From the NCBI GenBank assembly GCA_016209705.1, contig JACQVR010000013.1, positions 1 to 39,306 on the forward strand: a stretch of DNA of 39,306 bases. The letters run 5' to 3'. This document shows positions 17,995 through 26,286 of this stretch, one piece after another (within the stretch, counting starts at the first letter, position 1; the number at the start of each line of letters is the position of its first letter). The notes beneath the pieces were generated by a model. The model was not told the DNA's origin and searched no databases. It saw only the letters and a program-made list of their open reading frames with translations. The position numbers and the translations under genes are program-made. The DNA comes from Planctomycetota bacterium (GTDB lineage Bacteria > Planctomycetota > MHYJ01 > JACPRB01).

Positions 17995-18375
17995 ATGGTA
18001 TCGAACGCGGACGATCTCAGGAAAAAAGTCGAGGAGCTGAAGAAGCAGCTCGCCGGGCTTGGAGAAGCTTCGAAGGGCGATCCTCGCCGGCGGACGCTGC
18101 GCAAGGAGCTGAAGCGGGCGCAACGCCGCCTGGCTGGCTTGACGCCGCTGTCGCTGGAGCAGCAGCTCGCGCGCAGCCAGAAGTTCTCGGATCTCATCGC
18201 CAAGAGATTGTCCGACATGACCAAGAGCGGGAAAAAATCCCAGGCGGATCCGTTCGTTCACTCCCTGCGCAAGAAGACCAAGTCGTTCAATCGGCGCATC
18301 AAGAAGCTGAACCGCCTGATCGAGAAGGGAAAGCGGTCCAACCCGCCGCCGACCGAAGCGAAGCCGACCTCCTAG
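17995..18375 (+). CDS. Small basic coiled-coil protein of unknown function
   Basis: I do not recognise this 126-residue protein. It is very rich in lysine and arginine. A heptad-like helix opens it (ADDLRKKVEELKKQLAGL), followed by a second helical stretch (RRTLRKELKRAQRRLAGL) and a third basic helix (SLRKKTKSFNRRIKKLNRLI), ending in a proline-rich tail. There is no signal peptide or membrane segment. The composition would suit a nucleic-acid-binding or nucleoid-associated protein, but that is only a guess from charge. AGGGG precedes ATG 17995 at suitable spacing and a good promoter lies just upstream. The helicase gene follows after 56 bp on the same strand. Confidence 0.65.
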   Translation: MVSNADDLRKKVEELKKQLAGLGEASKGDPRRRTLRKELKRAQRRLAGLTPLSLEQQLARSQKFSDLIAKRLSDMTKSGKKSQADPFVHSLRKKTKSFNRRIKKLNRLIEKGKRSNPPPTEAKPTS

Positions 18376-18431
18376 GAGATTGTCGGACAGAAGGGTTGAC
18401 ACGCTCCTAGCCGGGGCGGCACGTCGAGATC

Positions 18432-20381
18432 ATGATCGAGTCCGTTCGCCCGCACGTCGATTACGCCCGCCATCTGAATCCCCAGCAGCTCGACGTCGTC
18501 CTCGCCGGCGAAGGCCCGCTGCTCGTCATCGCCGGCGCGGGCTCGGGCAAGACGCGAACGCTGACGTACCGCGTGGCACGGCTGGTCGAGTCGGGCGTGG
18601 CCGCGGAACGCATCCTGCTTCTGACCTTCACCAACCGGGCCGCCCGCGAGATGCTCGGGCGCGTCCACCATCTGCTCGGGCGGGACGTGGGCCGGATCCT
18701 CGGAGGCACCTTTCACCACGTGGGCCATGTCCTGCTCCGCCGCTGGCCGGAGCGGGCGGGACGCAAGCCGGGATTCACGATCATCGATCGGGACGACTCC
18801 AAGGAACTGATGAAGGAGATCCTCGGGCGCTTCCACGGCGCGGAAGCGGAGCGCGGTTTCCCGAAGCCGGAGGTCGCGATCGACATGTTGAGCTACGCGG
18901 TCAATACGCTGAGCCCGCCGGAGCGCGTGCTTCAGGAACGCTTTCCGATGTTTCGCGAGCACGAGGAGACGCTGCTTCGCGCGTTCCACAGGTACGAGCA
19001 CCGGAAGAGCGAAGCGAATCTGGTCGATTTCGACGACCTGCTCATGCTGTGCTTAAACCTGTTGCGCGGACCTTCCGACATCCTCGATGCCCTCCGGGAG
19101 GAATTCCGGCATGTGCTGGTGGACGAATATCAGGACACGAACCGGCTTCAGGCGCGCATCGTCGAGACGCTGGCCGGCGAGAACGGCAACCTCATGGTCG
19201 TCGGCGACGACGCGCAGAGCATCTATTCGTTCCGCGGCGCGAACTTCGGCAACATCATCGACTTTCCCAAGCGGTACCCGGCGGCCAAGCTCTTCAAGCT
19301 GGAAACCAATTACCGATCCACGCCGGAGGTCCTCGACCTGGCGAACTCGACCATCCGGAACAATCGGCTCCAGTTTCCCAAGACGCTGCGGGCGGCGCGG
19401 CCGTCGGGGCCGAGGCCGGAGCGGGTGACATGCGGCGACGTGGCCGAGCAGGCTCGGTTCGTGGCCGACCGGATCGAGGCCCTGCGCGGCGAGGGCGTGG
19501 AGCCGGCGGACGTCGCGATTCTCTATCGGGCGCACTGGCATTCGATGGAGATTCAGATGGAGCTGACGCGCCGCGGCGTCCCTTTCCAGGTGCGGTCCGG
19601 GCTGCGCTTTTTCGAGCAAGCGCACATCAAGGACGTGGCGGCCTACCTGAAAATCATCGCCAATCCCCGGGATGAGATCTCCTGGAAGCGCGTGTTGCGG
19701 CTTTATCCCAAGGTCGGTCCGGCCGCGGCGCACCGGGTCTGGGAAACGGTCTCGATGAGCCCGGATCCGATCGCGGCATTGGGCTCCGACGCGGTACGGA
19801 AGCTCGTGTCCGCGCCCGCCCGCCAGGGAATCGGCGAGCTGGCGCGGCTGGTGAGAGGGTTGGCCGCTCTCGGCCGGAGCGTCGCGCCGGCGGAGATGAT
19901 CCGCGTCGTGATCGAAGGCGGCTACGGCGAGCACTTGACCTCGAGCTACCTCAACGCGGGCGCGCGCGCGGACGATGTGCGGCGGCTGGCCGATTACGGC
20001 GAGACGTTTGCCGATCTCCAGTCGTTCCTGGGCGAGCTGGCCCTGGCGGGCATGGAGAACGGCGCGGGAGTGGCGAGGGGCGAGTCCGAAGGGGCCGTTC
20101 AACTCACGACGGTGCATCAGGCGAAGGGACTGGAGTGGCGCGCCGTCTTCCTGGTCTGGCTGGCGGAGGGCAAGCTGCCGGACGCGCGGTCCAGCCGCGA
20201 ACCCGGCGGCGAGGAGGAGGAGCGGCGGCTCTTCTACGTGGCGTGCACGCGCGCGATGGAGCGCCTCTTCCTGGTGCGGCCGTGCCTGGCCGACGAGCGC
20301 CGCCTGCGCGGCGTCATCCAGCACGCCTCGATCTTCCTGGATGAACTGGATCCCGGGACGTATGAAGATTATACCGCCTGA
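18432..20381 (+). CDS. UvrD/PcrA/Rep-type superfamily 1 DNA helicase
   Basis: This 649-residue ATP-dependent 3'-5' DNA helicase has all the superfamily 1A motifs: Q-motif LNPQQLDVV (15-23), I AGAGSGKT (34-41), Ia TFTNRAAREM, II LVDEYQDTN, III VVGDDAQSIYSFRGA, IV ETNYRSTPEV, V TTVHQAKGLEW and VI RLFYVACTRAMERLFL. It is somewhat shorter than typical UvrD or PcrA (about 720 residues) because the C-terminal tail is missing, so which subgroup it belongs to is open. Probable roles are repair or replication restart. A hairpin follows at 20417, where it converges with a RelE-type toxin gene. Confidence 0.93.
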   Translation: MIESVRPHVDYARHLNPQQLDVVLAGEGPLLVIAGAGSGKTRTLTYRVARLVESGVAAERILLLTFTNRAAREMLGRVHHLLGRDVGRILGGTFHHVGHVLLRRWPERAGRKPGFTIIDRDDSKELMKEILGRFHGAEAERGFPKPEVAIDMLSYAVNTLSPPERVLQERFPMFREHEETLLRAFHRYEHRKSEANLVDFDDLLMLCLNLLRGPSDILDALREEFRHVLVDEYQDTNRLQARIVETLAGENGNLMVVGDDAQSIYSFRGANFGNIIDFPKRYPAAKLFKLETNYRSTPEVLDLANSTIRNNRLQFPKTLRAARPSGPRPERVTCGDVAEQARFVADRIEALRGEGVEPADVAILYRAHWHSMEIQMELTRRGVPFQVRSGLRFFEQAHIKDVAAYLKIIANPRDEISWKRVLRLYPKVGPAAAHRVWETVSMSPDPIAALGSDAVRKLVSAPARQGIGELARLVRGLAALGRSVAPAEMIRVVIEGGYGEHLTSSYLNAGARADDVRRLADYGETFADLQSFLGELALAGMENGAGVARGESEGAVQLTTVHQAKGLEWRAVFLVWLAEGKLPDARSSREPGGEEEERRLFYVACTRAMERLFLVRPCLADERRLRGVIQHASIFLDELDPGTYEDYTA

Positions 20382-20416
20382 AGGATCCACGAACGCAGCT
20401 TCGCCGTTTCTGAAAA

Positions 20417-20443
20417 CGCGGGATCGGGTTGCGGGTGCCCGCG
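20417..20443. terminator. Hairpin between helicase and toxin genes
   Basis: CGCGGG (20417-20422) pairs with CCCGCG (20438-20443), with a run of A before and T after, so it could work in both directions between the convergent helicase and toxin genes. The stem is short. Confidence 0.4.
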
Positions 20444-20451
20444 ATTTCTGA

Positions 20452-20482
20452 TCAACCGCCAAAACGTCGAATCGCCATCGGA
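20452..20482. repeat. Dispersed CCGCCAAAA element, fragment C
   Basis: TCAACCGCCAAAACG and TCGAATCGCCATCGG match the left arm of copies A and F. The rest of the element is absent. Confidence 0.7.
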
Positions 20483-20494
20483 GGTATCCGGCAC

Positions 20495-20809
20495 TCACCT
20501 CAATCCTTCCGCTTCCAGCCACCGGAGGAGGATTCGTACGTCGATACGCTCGATGGTCTGACCCAAGTCCCGCCGATTCACGATGCGAAGGATGACCACT
20601 TTATTTCCATGAGGCCAAAAGATGGTGCGGAAATTCCCGCTTTTGATCTCCCAGAATTCATGGCCGCGGAGTTTTTTGACTTTCATCGACTGCCATGGTG
20701 GCTCTTCGAGCAGTTTCAAGTCGTCGAGGATTCGGAGCGCGTCGCGCTGCTCCAGTCCCTCGATGTCCCGTTGAGCGCGTGGCGCGTAGAGAAGCGTCCG
20801 CCTATCCAC
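20495..20809 (-). CDS. RelE/ParE-family toxin
   Basis: This 104-residue protein has the RelE/ParE fold signature: a basic N-terminus (YAPRAQRDIEGL), an amphipathic helix, KVKKLRGHEFWEIKSGNFRTIFW and the C-terminal VVILRIVNRRD. Such toxins are usually mRNA endonucleases acting on the ribosome, or gyrase poisons in the ParE branch; the sequence does not separate the two. The start overlaps the end of the antitoxin gene by 8 bp, giving the usual antitoxin-first order and coupled translation. The module sits between the helicase and tgt genes, bordered by dispersed repeats on both sides. Confidence 0.88.
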   Translation of the reverse strand: MDRRTLLYAPRAQRDIEGLEQRDALRILDDLKLLEEPPWQSMKVKKLRGHEFWEIKSGNFRTIFWPHGNKVVILRIVNRRDLGQTIERIDVRILLRWLEAEGLR

Positions 20810-21065
20810 GGCGGCGTTCGATGCGCTTCTTCATAGCGGAATGACCGATCCCTCCGCGCCTGAGGTATTCCGCGCGCGCGGATTCAACCTCCTTGAGGAA
20901 GGTAGGATGGTGAAGGAGGATGAAGTCGTCCAACAGGTCTTCGTCAAGGAAGACGAGCGCGGCCGCGGGCTTTCCGTGACGCGTGACGACTACGTCCTCC
21001 CGGCCGAGGCACTCGACGACCTTCGAAGGGTTGATTTTCAGGTCTCTCAAGGTCACGAATTTCAT
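20802..21065 (-). CDS. Phd/YefM-family antitoxin
   Basis: This 87-residue protein begins MKFVTLRDLKINPSKVVE and has the conserved 'V-V-V-T-R-H-G-K-P-A-A-A-L-V' strand of Phd/YefM antitoxins (about 22-36). The N-terminal half should bind operator DNA and the charged C-terminal half should wrap the toxin. The start at 21065 is chosen because AAGGAACC precedes it and because it gives the standard family N-terminus; a start 14 codons upstream lies within the presumed operator. The gene is first in the toxin-antitoxin operon. Confidence 0.87.
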   Translation of the reverse strand: MKFVTLRDLKINPSKVVECLGREDVVVTRHGKPAAALVFLDEDLLDDFILLHHPTFLKEVESARAEYLRRGGIGHSAMKKRIERRRG

Positions 21066-21077
21066 GGTTCCTTGTAC

Positions 21078-21095
21078 GTAGCCTAAATTAGCTAC
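21078..21095. promoter_or_regulatory. Inverted repeat, likely operator of the RelE/Phd operon
   Basis: GTAGC (21078-21082) and GCTAC (21091-21095) flank an AT-rich 8-bp centre, 12 bp upstream of the antitoxin start. Autoregulation at such a site is usual for Phd modules. Confidence 0.5.
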
Positions 21096-21247
21096 ATAGT
21101 ATGGCACGCGGTGACGTCGAGATCAAGGGCGATGCGGGGGACGCCGAAAAGGCAGCCCGGGAGACTTACAACTGTTGTGGAAGCCCCGCCCCTTGGAGGG
21201 GTGTTTCCGCTTCCCGGCGGGCGGGGTCGGAAGCTCCGCCCGCCCAC

Positions 21248-21292
21248 TGGAATTCCGGATCGGCGGTCGAAGATCGTCGATCCGGAATTCCA
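21248..21292. terminator. Perfect 14-bp inverted repeat downstream of tgt
   Basis: TGGAATTCCGGATC (21248-21261) and GATCCGGAATTCCA (21279-21292) are perfectly complementary with a 17-bp loop. It lies just beyond the tgt stop, in a spacer that also has a GCTTCC/GGAAGC hairpin (about 21210-21236). It probably ends tgt transcription, although no U-run follows the stem. Confidence 0.6.
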
Positions 21293-21300
21293 TGAGCGAG

Positions 21301-21352
21301 CGCCATCAAGGCGCGAGCGTCACACGGCGCTTTGGCGTTTTGGCGGTTCATT
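21301..21352. repeat. Dispersed CCGCCAAAA element, fragment D, inside the tgt 3' end
   Basis: In reverse complement this reads GAACCGCCAAAACGCCAAAG followed by CGCC words and a CGCCTTGATGGCG palindrome, as in other copies. The tgt reading frame runs into it, so the last residues of Tgt (NEPPKRQSAV) come from the element. Confidence 0.75.
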
Positions 21353-22465
21353 CCTCCTCCCCGCCAGCGGCGGGCAGCGCTCGTTCTCCTCGCGCGCCAG
21401 GGACCCCAGCGTCCCCGCCCGGATCGCGTCCCGGATGCGTTGCATGAGGTTCAGGTAATACGTCACGTTGTGCAAGGATAGCATCGTCAACCCCAGGATC
21501 TCCTCCGTGACATAGCAGTGCCGCAAGTAGGCGCGGGAGAACGACCGGCAGGCCGGACAAGAGCAGTCGGGATCCAGAGGTCTGTCGTCTTCCGCAAAGC
21601 TGGCCTTCTTGATCTTCAGCATGCCTTCGCTCGTGAACGCCCATCCGTTCCGGCCCAGCCGAGTGGGCAAGGCGCAGTCGAAGAGATCGACGCCCTCGAG
21701 CACCGCGCGCGCGATGTCGCCCGGCGTTCCGACGCCCATCAGGTATCGCGGCTTGGATTCCGGAACCGCCTGGCAGACCGTGCCGGTCGTCTCGATCATC
21801 GCGTCCGCCGGCTCGCCGACCGAGAGACCGCCGATGGCGATTCCCGGCGGATCGTGGCGCAACGCGTCCTCGACGGACCGCAGGCGCAGCGGCTTCGAGA
21901 TGCCTCCCTGAACGATGGCGAACACGGTCTCGCCGGCTCGGGCGCGGACGGTCCGCTCCAGCCAGACGCCCGTGCGGCGCACCGCTTCCTCGACTTGGGC
22001 GGGGGGCGCGGGGAAGGGGGCCGGTTGATCGAGCGGCATGGCGATGTCCACGCCCAGGCGGCGCTGGATCTCCAGCGCGCGTTCGGGCGTCCAGCGGACC
22101 GTCGCGCCATCCAGGTGCGATTGGAACTCCACGCCGCCGTCGTCGATGCGCCGCAGCTTGGCCAGGCTGAAGACCTGATAGCCGCCGCTGTCGGTCAAGA
22201 GGGGGCGCGTCCATCCCATGAAGCGGTGCAGGCCGCCCCGCCGCTCGATGAGCTCCTCCCCCGGCCGAAGCGCGAGATGGTAGGCGTTGGAGAGCAGGAT
22301 CTGCGCTCCCGCCGCTTCGAGCTGCGAAGGCGCCAGCGTCTTGACCGCCGCCTTCGTGCCGACCGGCATGAACGCAGGCGTATCCACGCCGCCGTGCGGG
22401 GTTTCCAGGAGACCGACCCGCGCTCGGCTGTGAGCGTCTTTGGCGAGGATGGTGAACTGGATCAT
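21320..22465 (-). CDS. tgt: tRNA-guanine transglycosylase (queuosine modification)
   Basis: This 381-residue enzyme exchanges the anticodon-wobble guanine of certain tRNAs for preQ1, the first tRNA-bound step to queuosine. TDSGGYQVFSL contains the catalytic aspartate region, LFDCALPTR carries the nucleophile aspartate, and DPDCSCPACRSFSRAYLRH gives the C-x-C-x2-C...H zinc site. The substrate-binding block reads PLDQPAPFP where many bacteria have VFDECTPYP, a lineage variation. QGG and GGLSVGE motifs are present. The C-terminus is extended by residues encoded by a dispersed repeat element. It follows yjbQ by 22 bp on the minus strand. Confidence 0.95.
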   Translation of the reverse strand: MIQFTILAKDAHSRARVGLLETPHGGVDTPAFMPVGTKAAVKTLAPSQLEAAGAQILLSNAYHLALRPGEELIERRGGLHRFMGWTRPLLTDSGGYQVFSLAKLRRIDDGGVEFQSHLDGATVRWTPERALEIQRRLGVDIAMPLDQPAPFPAPPAQVEEAVRRTGVWLERTVRARAGETVFAIVQGGISKPLRLRSVEDALRHDPPGIAIGGLSVGEPADAMIETTGTVCQAVPESKPRYLMGVGTPGDIARAVLEGVDLFDCALPTRLGRNGWAFTSEGMLKIKKASFAEDDRPLDPDCSCPACRSFSRAYLRHCYVTEEILGLTMLSLHNVTYYLNLMQRIRDAIRAGTLGSLAREENERCPPLAGRRNEPPKRQSAV

Positions 22466-22487
22466 GATGCAGTCATGACTCGCGACT

Positions 22488-22907
22488 CTATTCCCCCATC
22501 ACCTGCACCACGATCTCCCGATCGCGAGCTCGCGTGTCGAAGTCCGCGACGACGATCTGCTGCCACGTACCCAGAAGCAGCTTGCCCGATTCGAACGGAA
22601 CGACGAGGGAAGGGCCCAGCAGCGACGCCCGCACGTGCGAGTGGCCGTTGTCGTCGCCCCAGCGCTCGTGATGCTTGTATTCCGCCGCCTCGGGCGCGAT
22701 GCGCTCGAACGCGGTCTTGAGGTCGGCGACCAGGCCGGGCTCGAACTCGACGGTCGTCACCCCGGCGGTCGATCCGGTGACGAACACGGTGGCGATTCCC
22801 CGCCGCAGTCCGGAGCGATCCACGACCGCTTGGATCTGGGAGGTGAGGTCGCGGATGTCCGTGTGGCCGCGCGTCCTGAGCAGAATCGTTTCCGAAAGCC
22901 AGCCCAT
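22488..22907 (-). CDS. yjbQ: YjbQ/UPF0047 family protein
   Basis: This 139-residue protein is of the YjbQ (UPF0047) family, which forms small trimeric beta-barrels; some members show weak thiamine-phosphate-synthase activity, but the physiological role is unclear. The invariant block is present: FVTGSTAGVTTVE, then YKHHERWGDDNGHSHVRASLLG with the histidines that form the putative active site, then GTWQQIVVADFD. Length is normal. It precedes tgt on the minus strand, and the divergent metallophosphoesterase gene begins 110 bp away. Confidence 0.93.
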   Translation of the reverse strand: MGWLSETILLRTRGHTDIRDLTSQIQAVVDRSGLRRGIATVFVTGSTAGVTTVEFEPGLVADLKTAFERIAPEAAEYKHHERWGDDNGHSHVRASLLGPSLVVPFESGKLLLGTWQQIVVADFDTRARDREIVVQVMGE

Positions 22908-22945
22908 CGCCGGGATTGTAGGAAGGCGAGGGCCGGGTGTCCATT

Positions 22946-22975
22946 TTGAAACGGCGTGGGCCCGCCGAATATGGA
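22946..22975 (+). promoter_or_regulatory. Possible promoter of the metallophosphoesterase gene
   Basis: TTGAAA (22946-22951) and TATGGA (22970-22975) are separated by 18 bp. The -10 box is a poor match, so this is tentative. Confidence 0.35.
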
Positions 22976-23017
22976 CGGAACCTTCTTCGTTCGCTACTTT
23001 GTCCGCGGAGGAAGGCG

Positions 23018-23791
23018 ATGCCCAAGCCGCCCTTTGCGCTGATCTCGGATCTGCACGCGAATCTGGAGGCCACGGAAGCGGTCCTCGCCGACATCGAACG
23101 CGAGGGCGTCAAGGACATCGTGTGTCTGGGCGACATCGTCGGCTACGGGCCGGACCCCGACAAGGTCGTCGATATCGTCAAGCGGCGGGCCGCGGTCGTC
23201 ATCGCGGGCAACCACGACTGGGCCGTCCTCAACAAGCCGCACGGGTTCAACCCGCTGGCGCGGAACGTGATCGAGTACACGCGCGACATGATGGAGCCCA
23301 AGCTGTACCATGTCTTCGGCAAGACCCGCGAGCGCTGGACGTTCCTGGAAAACCTTGCCGCGGTGATTCAGGACGGCGACCTCACCTACGTGCACGGTTC
23401 CTTGCGCGATCCGCTCATGGACTACTGCTTCGGCGACCGCCACGCGTTGTGGAATCCCGCGCAGCTCGATCAGATCTTCCCCAAGGTGAAGTGGCTTTGC
23501 TTCTGCGGGCACACGCATTTTCCGACCGTCATCCGCGAGGACAAGGTCTGCTGGTATCCGGCGGAAGGCCGCATGGAGCATGCGCTGGATCGCGGCCGCA
23601 AGTACATCATCAACACGGGCTCCGTCGGCCAGCCGCGCGACGGCGACCCGCGCGCGTGCTACGCCATCCTCACGGGAGAAGCGGTCCGCTACCGCCGCGT
23701 TCCCTACGACATCGAGAAGACCCGCGGGAAGATCCTGGCCATCGATGCCTATGAGAAGGTGCTCGCCGACCGGCTTCAGAAAGGTAAATAG
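23018..23791 (+). CDS. Metallophosphoesterase of the YfcE/MJ0936-like type
   Basis: This 257-residue calcineurin-like phosphoesterase has the two-metal motifs in order: SDLHANLEA (D-x-H), LGDIVGYGPDPD (G-D), AGNHDWAV (G-N-H-D), HGS and CGHTHFP (G-H-T-H), followed by NTGSVGQPRDGDPRA. The 'SDLHANLEALEAVLxDI' opening and 'GYGPxPxxV' block match small phosphoesterases predicted to act on cyclic nucleotides or related diesters; the substrate is not known. The start at 23018 is preceded by a strong GGAGGAAGG ribosome-binding site, so an earlier in-frame ATG at 22937 is rejected. trpS follows after a heptamer-repeat spacer. Confidence 0.9.
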   Translation: MPKPPFALISDLHANLEATEAVLADIEREGVKDIVCLGDIVGYGPDPDKVVDIVKRRAAVVIAGNHDWAVLNKPHGFNPLARNVIEYTRDMMEPKLYHVFGKTRERWTFLENLAAVIQDGDLTYVHGSLRDPLMDYCFGDRHALWNPAQLDQIFPKVKWLCFCGHTHFPTVIREDKVCWYPAEGRMEHALDRGRKYIINTGSVGQPRDGDPRACYAILTGEAVRYRRVPYDIEKTRGKILAIDAYEKVLADRLQKGK

Positions 23792-23826
23792 CCCTCAGCT
23801 CTCAGCGTGGACAGCGCCTTGCCCAC

Positions 23827-23865
23827 TGCTGATAGCTGACAGCTAATAGCTGATAGCTGACAGCT
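23827..23865. repeat. Heptamer array upstream of trpS
   Basis: Five and a half 7-bp units of AGCTGAT, AGCTGAC and AGCTAAT fill the spacer directly before trpS. The unit resembles, but does not equal, that at 4832. Confidence 0.85.
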
Positions 23866-23874
23866 TTCTTGACC

Positions 23875-24867
23875 ATGCGCGTCTTGAGCGGCGTCAAACC
23901 GAGCGGGCGGCCCCATCTGGGGAACTATTTCGGCGCCATCCGCCAGTTCATCGACTTCCAGCAACGCTACGAGGGATTCTATTTCATCGCCGACCTGCAC
24001 GCCCTGGACCAGGTCCGCGACGCGAAACAGATGCGGGAGCTGTCGGCCGGCGTCGCGCTCGATTTCCTCGCGCTGGGGTTGGATCCCGCCAAGAGCGCGC
24101 TGTTCCGGCAATCGGACATCCCCGAGGTCGCCGAACTCCAGTGGATCCTCGGGACGGTGACGCCGCTGGGGCTCTTGCAGCGCGCGCACGCCTACAAGGA
24201 TGCGATGGCGAAGGGCCGGAACGTCGAGTTCGGGCTCTTCGCGTATCCGGTGCTGATGGCCGCGGACATCCTGCTCTACGACAGCGACCGCGTTCCGGTG
24301 GGGAAGGACCAGAGCCAGCACATCGAGATCACGCGGGACATCGCGATCAAGTTCAACGCGACGTACTGCGCCGAGTTCGATCCCAGGACGGGCAAAGGCG
24401 GGGCGTTGAAGCTGCCCGCGGGGGTGATTCTGGAAGAGACGGGCGTCGTGCCGGGCACCGACGGGCGCAAGATGTCCAAGAGTTACGGCAACACGATTCC
24501 GCTCTTCGGCACGGACGCGGAATGGAAGAAAGCGGTCATGGGCATCGTGACCGATTCGACGCCCCTGGAGGCGCCCAAGAACCCCGAAACGTGCAACGTG
24601 TTCGCGCTCCTGAAGCTGTTTTGCGCGCCGGACGAACTGGCCGAGATCGAAAAACAATACCGCGCCGGCGGCGTGGGTTATGGAGAGTTCAAGAAGCGGT
24701 TGCTGGGCAAGCTGGTGGAACAGTTCGGTCCGGCGAGACGGCGCCGCGAGGATCTGGCCAAGGATCCGACGTACGTCCACGGCGTCCTGGAGGCTGGCGC
24801 GTCCCGCGCCCGCGCGGTCGCGGCGGGGGTGATGGGGCGCGTGAAAGCGGCGTGCGGTTTGAAGTGA
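23875..24867 (+). CDS. trpS: Tryptophanyl-tRNA synthetase
   Basis: This 330-residue class I enzyme charges tRNA-Trp. The HIGH-type motif is HLGN (14-17) and the KMSKS loop is intact (199-203, in GTDGRKMSKSYGNTIPLF). The length is normal for bacterial TrpS. I chose ATG 23875, since a TTG two codons earlier lies inside the heptamer repeat spacer. No ribosome-binding site is seen, because the repeat array runs almost to the start codon, so translation may depend on a start inside or upstream of the array. It is on the same strand as the metallophosphoesterase gene. Confidence 0.95.
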   Translation: MRVLSGVKPSGRPHLGNYFGAIRQFIDFQQRYEGFYFIADLHALDQVRDAKQMRELSAGVALDFLALGLDPAKSALFRQSDIPEVAELQWILGTVTPLGLLQRAHAYKDAMAKGRNVEFGLFAYPVLMAADILLYDSDRVPVGKDQSQHIEITRDIAIKFNATYCAEFDPRTGKGGALKLPAGVILEETGVVPGTDGRKMSKSYGNTIPLFGTDAEWKKAVMGIVTDSTPLEAPKNPETCNVFALLKLFCAPDELAEIEKQYRAGGVGYGEFKKRLLGKLVEQFGPARRRREDLAKDPTYVHGVLEAGASRARAVAAGVMGRVKAACGLK

Positions 24868-24868
24868 A

Positions 24869-24971
24869 AGTCCATAGTCCACAGTCCAGAGTCCATAGTC
24901 GGAGGGGATCTGGAGTCCGGCGCCCCTGGAGCTGGCCTCTTCTTCAAGCTACAAGCTTCGAGCTTCAAGCG
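24869..24971. repeat. Two heptamer arrays of different sequence after trpS
   Basis: The first array (24869-24900) has four and a half units AGTCCAT, AGTCCAC, AGTCCAG, AGTCCAT, starting 2 bp after the trpS stop. The second (24945-24971) has CAAGCTA, CAAGCTT, CGAGCTT, CAAGCG. Both have period 7 although the words differ. The rest of the 24868-25058 spacer shows nothing I can name. Confidence 0.85.
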
Positions 24972-25058
24972 CTCCTCGACCTCGGAATCACCCTCGCGCC
25001 AAAGAGTTCCTTAAAGGTGAGTACCTCCCCCTGAACGGATGCGGAAATTTTAGGATTT

Positions 25059-25201
25059 GTGAATAAACAAAGGATCGATTTCTGGTGGAAGACGTGAACC
25101 GTCAAAGCGGCCAAACCGCCAAAAGGCTCGCCAAAGGAGACGCCGGTGGCGATGTGGCGTTTTGGCGGTTGATCAGGAAAAAAGAGCAGTTATTTTTTCA
25201 C
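25059..25201. repeat. Dispersed CCGCCAAAA element, copy E (complete, 143 bp)
   Basis: It begins GTGAATAAACAAAGGATCG, has GTGAACCGTCAAAGC, CCAAACCGCCAAAAGG, then GGCGTTTTGGCGGTT, and ends CAGTTATTTTTTCAC. The two ends are near-inverted repeats, and the CCGCCAAAA and TTTTGGCGG arms pair inside. It ends 9 bp before the start of the PGPGW gene, so it forms that gene's leader. Confidence 0.9.
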
Positions 25202-25209
25202 GAACCTTT

Positions 25210-25641
25210 ATGTCCGAACTTCTCGCCTCGCGATATCTCCTCGTTGCCGGACTCTTTCTGGGAACCCTCCTTCTGAGCGGCGCGGCGGCTGCGACGGTCT
25301 TGATCCGCCTTCCGACGGATTATTTCGTCAATCCGAGGCGGCGCTCGCCCGTCGGGAACGCGCATCCGCTGTTGAGGGCGGCGCTCTTGGTCGCGAAAAA
25401 CGCGATGGGATGGATCCTCATCGTGATCGGTCTTTTTCTTTCGTTCCCCGGGGTACCCGGCCAGGGCTTGCTGACCATGTTCGTGGGGCTGCTGTTGGTC
25501 GACTTTCCGGGCAAATATCGGCTGGAGCGCCGGATGCTTCGCTTCCGGCGGTTCGGCCGCGCCGTGAATTGGATTCGCCGCCGCTTCGGCCGCCCTCCGC
25601 TGGAGTTGCCGGATCGGCGGGATGCCGGCGCGGAGTCCTGA
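25210..25641 (+). CDS. PGPGW-family putative transmembrane protein
   Basis: This 143-residue membrane protein has one helix near the N-terminus (about 8-32), a second and third around 62-100, and the block 'FPGVPGQGLLTMFVGLLLVDFPGKYRLERRMLR', which matches the PGPGW family of putative membrane proteins of unknown function. The C-terminus is very basic (RRFGRAVNWIRRRFGR) and should be cytoplasmic. ATG 25210 is chosen because it gives an MSELL N-terminus before the helix; the in-frame ATG at 25162 lies inside the dispersed repeat. The stop codon (TGA, then ACCGCC) coincides with another trace of that repeat. Confidence 0.75.
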   Translation: MSELLASRYLLVAGLFLGTLLLSGAAAATVLIRLPTDYFVNPRRRSPVGNAHPLLRAALLVAKNAMGWILIVIGLFLSFPGVPGQGLLTMFVGLLLVDFPGKYRLERRMLRFRRFGRAVNWIRRRFGRPPLELPDRRDAGAES

Positions 25642-25814
25642 ACCGCCAACGTGCAAATCCTTCGCGTAGCGCACCTGTATTTTCCTGCGGCCCACAACCA
25701 AGCGAAGGCGGCTCCCAGCGCGGAAGTTGTTCGGAAACCGCTCCCCATGTGCTATGATTATCTGGTACAGCGCATGGGTCAATAGAAGGTGCGTACGGGA
25801 GGTCCAGATCTTCG

Positions 25815-26279
25815 ATGGGCATGATGCCGCTCGGCTCCACGGAAGGCTGGGGTTCGGCGGAACTTCTTCTGGTCGAGGACAATCCGGGGGATGTCCGCCT
25901 CATCCTGGAAGCCTGCCGGGAGGCGAACATCCGCGCCCCCGTTCGGGTCGTGGCGGACGGCGTGGAGGCGCTCGCTTACCTGCGGCGCGAGGCGGGCTAC
26001 GTCAACGCCAAGACGCCGGCGCTGATCCTCCTCGATCTGAACCTGCCCCGCAAGTCCGGGCATGAAGTCCTGGAGGAGATCAAGAGAGATCCCGACCTGA
26101 GGCGCATTCCCGTGGTCATCCTGAGCATCTCCAGGTCCAAAGAGGATCTCGTGTCCGCGTACTCGCATCACGCGAACTGCTTCATCACCAAGCCCCCGAA
26201 CATGGATCAGTTCATCGACGTCGTCAAAGGGCTCGAGGCGTTCTGGCTGCGCATCGTGCAACTGCCGACGCAGCGATGA
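25815..26279 (+). CDS. Rcp1-like single-domain response regulator
   Basis: This 154-residue protein is one receiver domain of the Rcp1/CheY-like subgroup that often partners phytochromes or other hybrid kinases. E21/D22 (VEDNPGD), phospho-acceptor D74 (LILLDLNLPRKSG), S103 or nearby and K126 (FITKPPN) are present, with the long loop between helix 2 and strand 3 typical of the subgroup (REAGYVNAKTPAL). There is no output domain. It has no adjacent kinase gene; the ethylene-receptor-like hybrid kinase 8 kb away is one possible source of phosphate, but this is speculation. It is followed by a strong hairpin. Confidence 0.9.
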   Translation: MGMMPLGSTEGWGSAELLLVEDNPGDVRLILEACREANIRAPVRVVADGVEALAYLRREAGYVNAKTPALILLDLNLPRKSGHEVLEEIKRDPDLRRIPVVILSISRSKEDLVSAYSHHANCFITKPPNMDQFIDVVKGLEAFWLRIVQLPTQR

Positions 26280-26286
26280 ACGCCGG

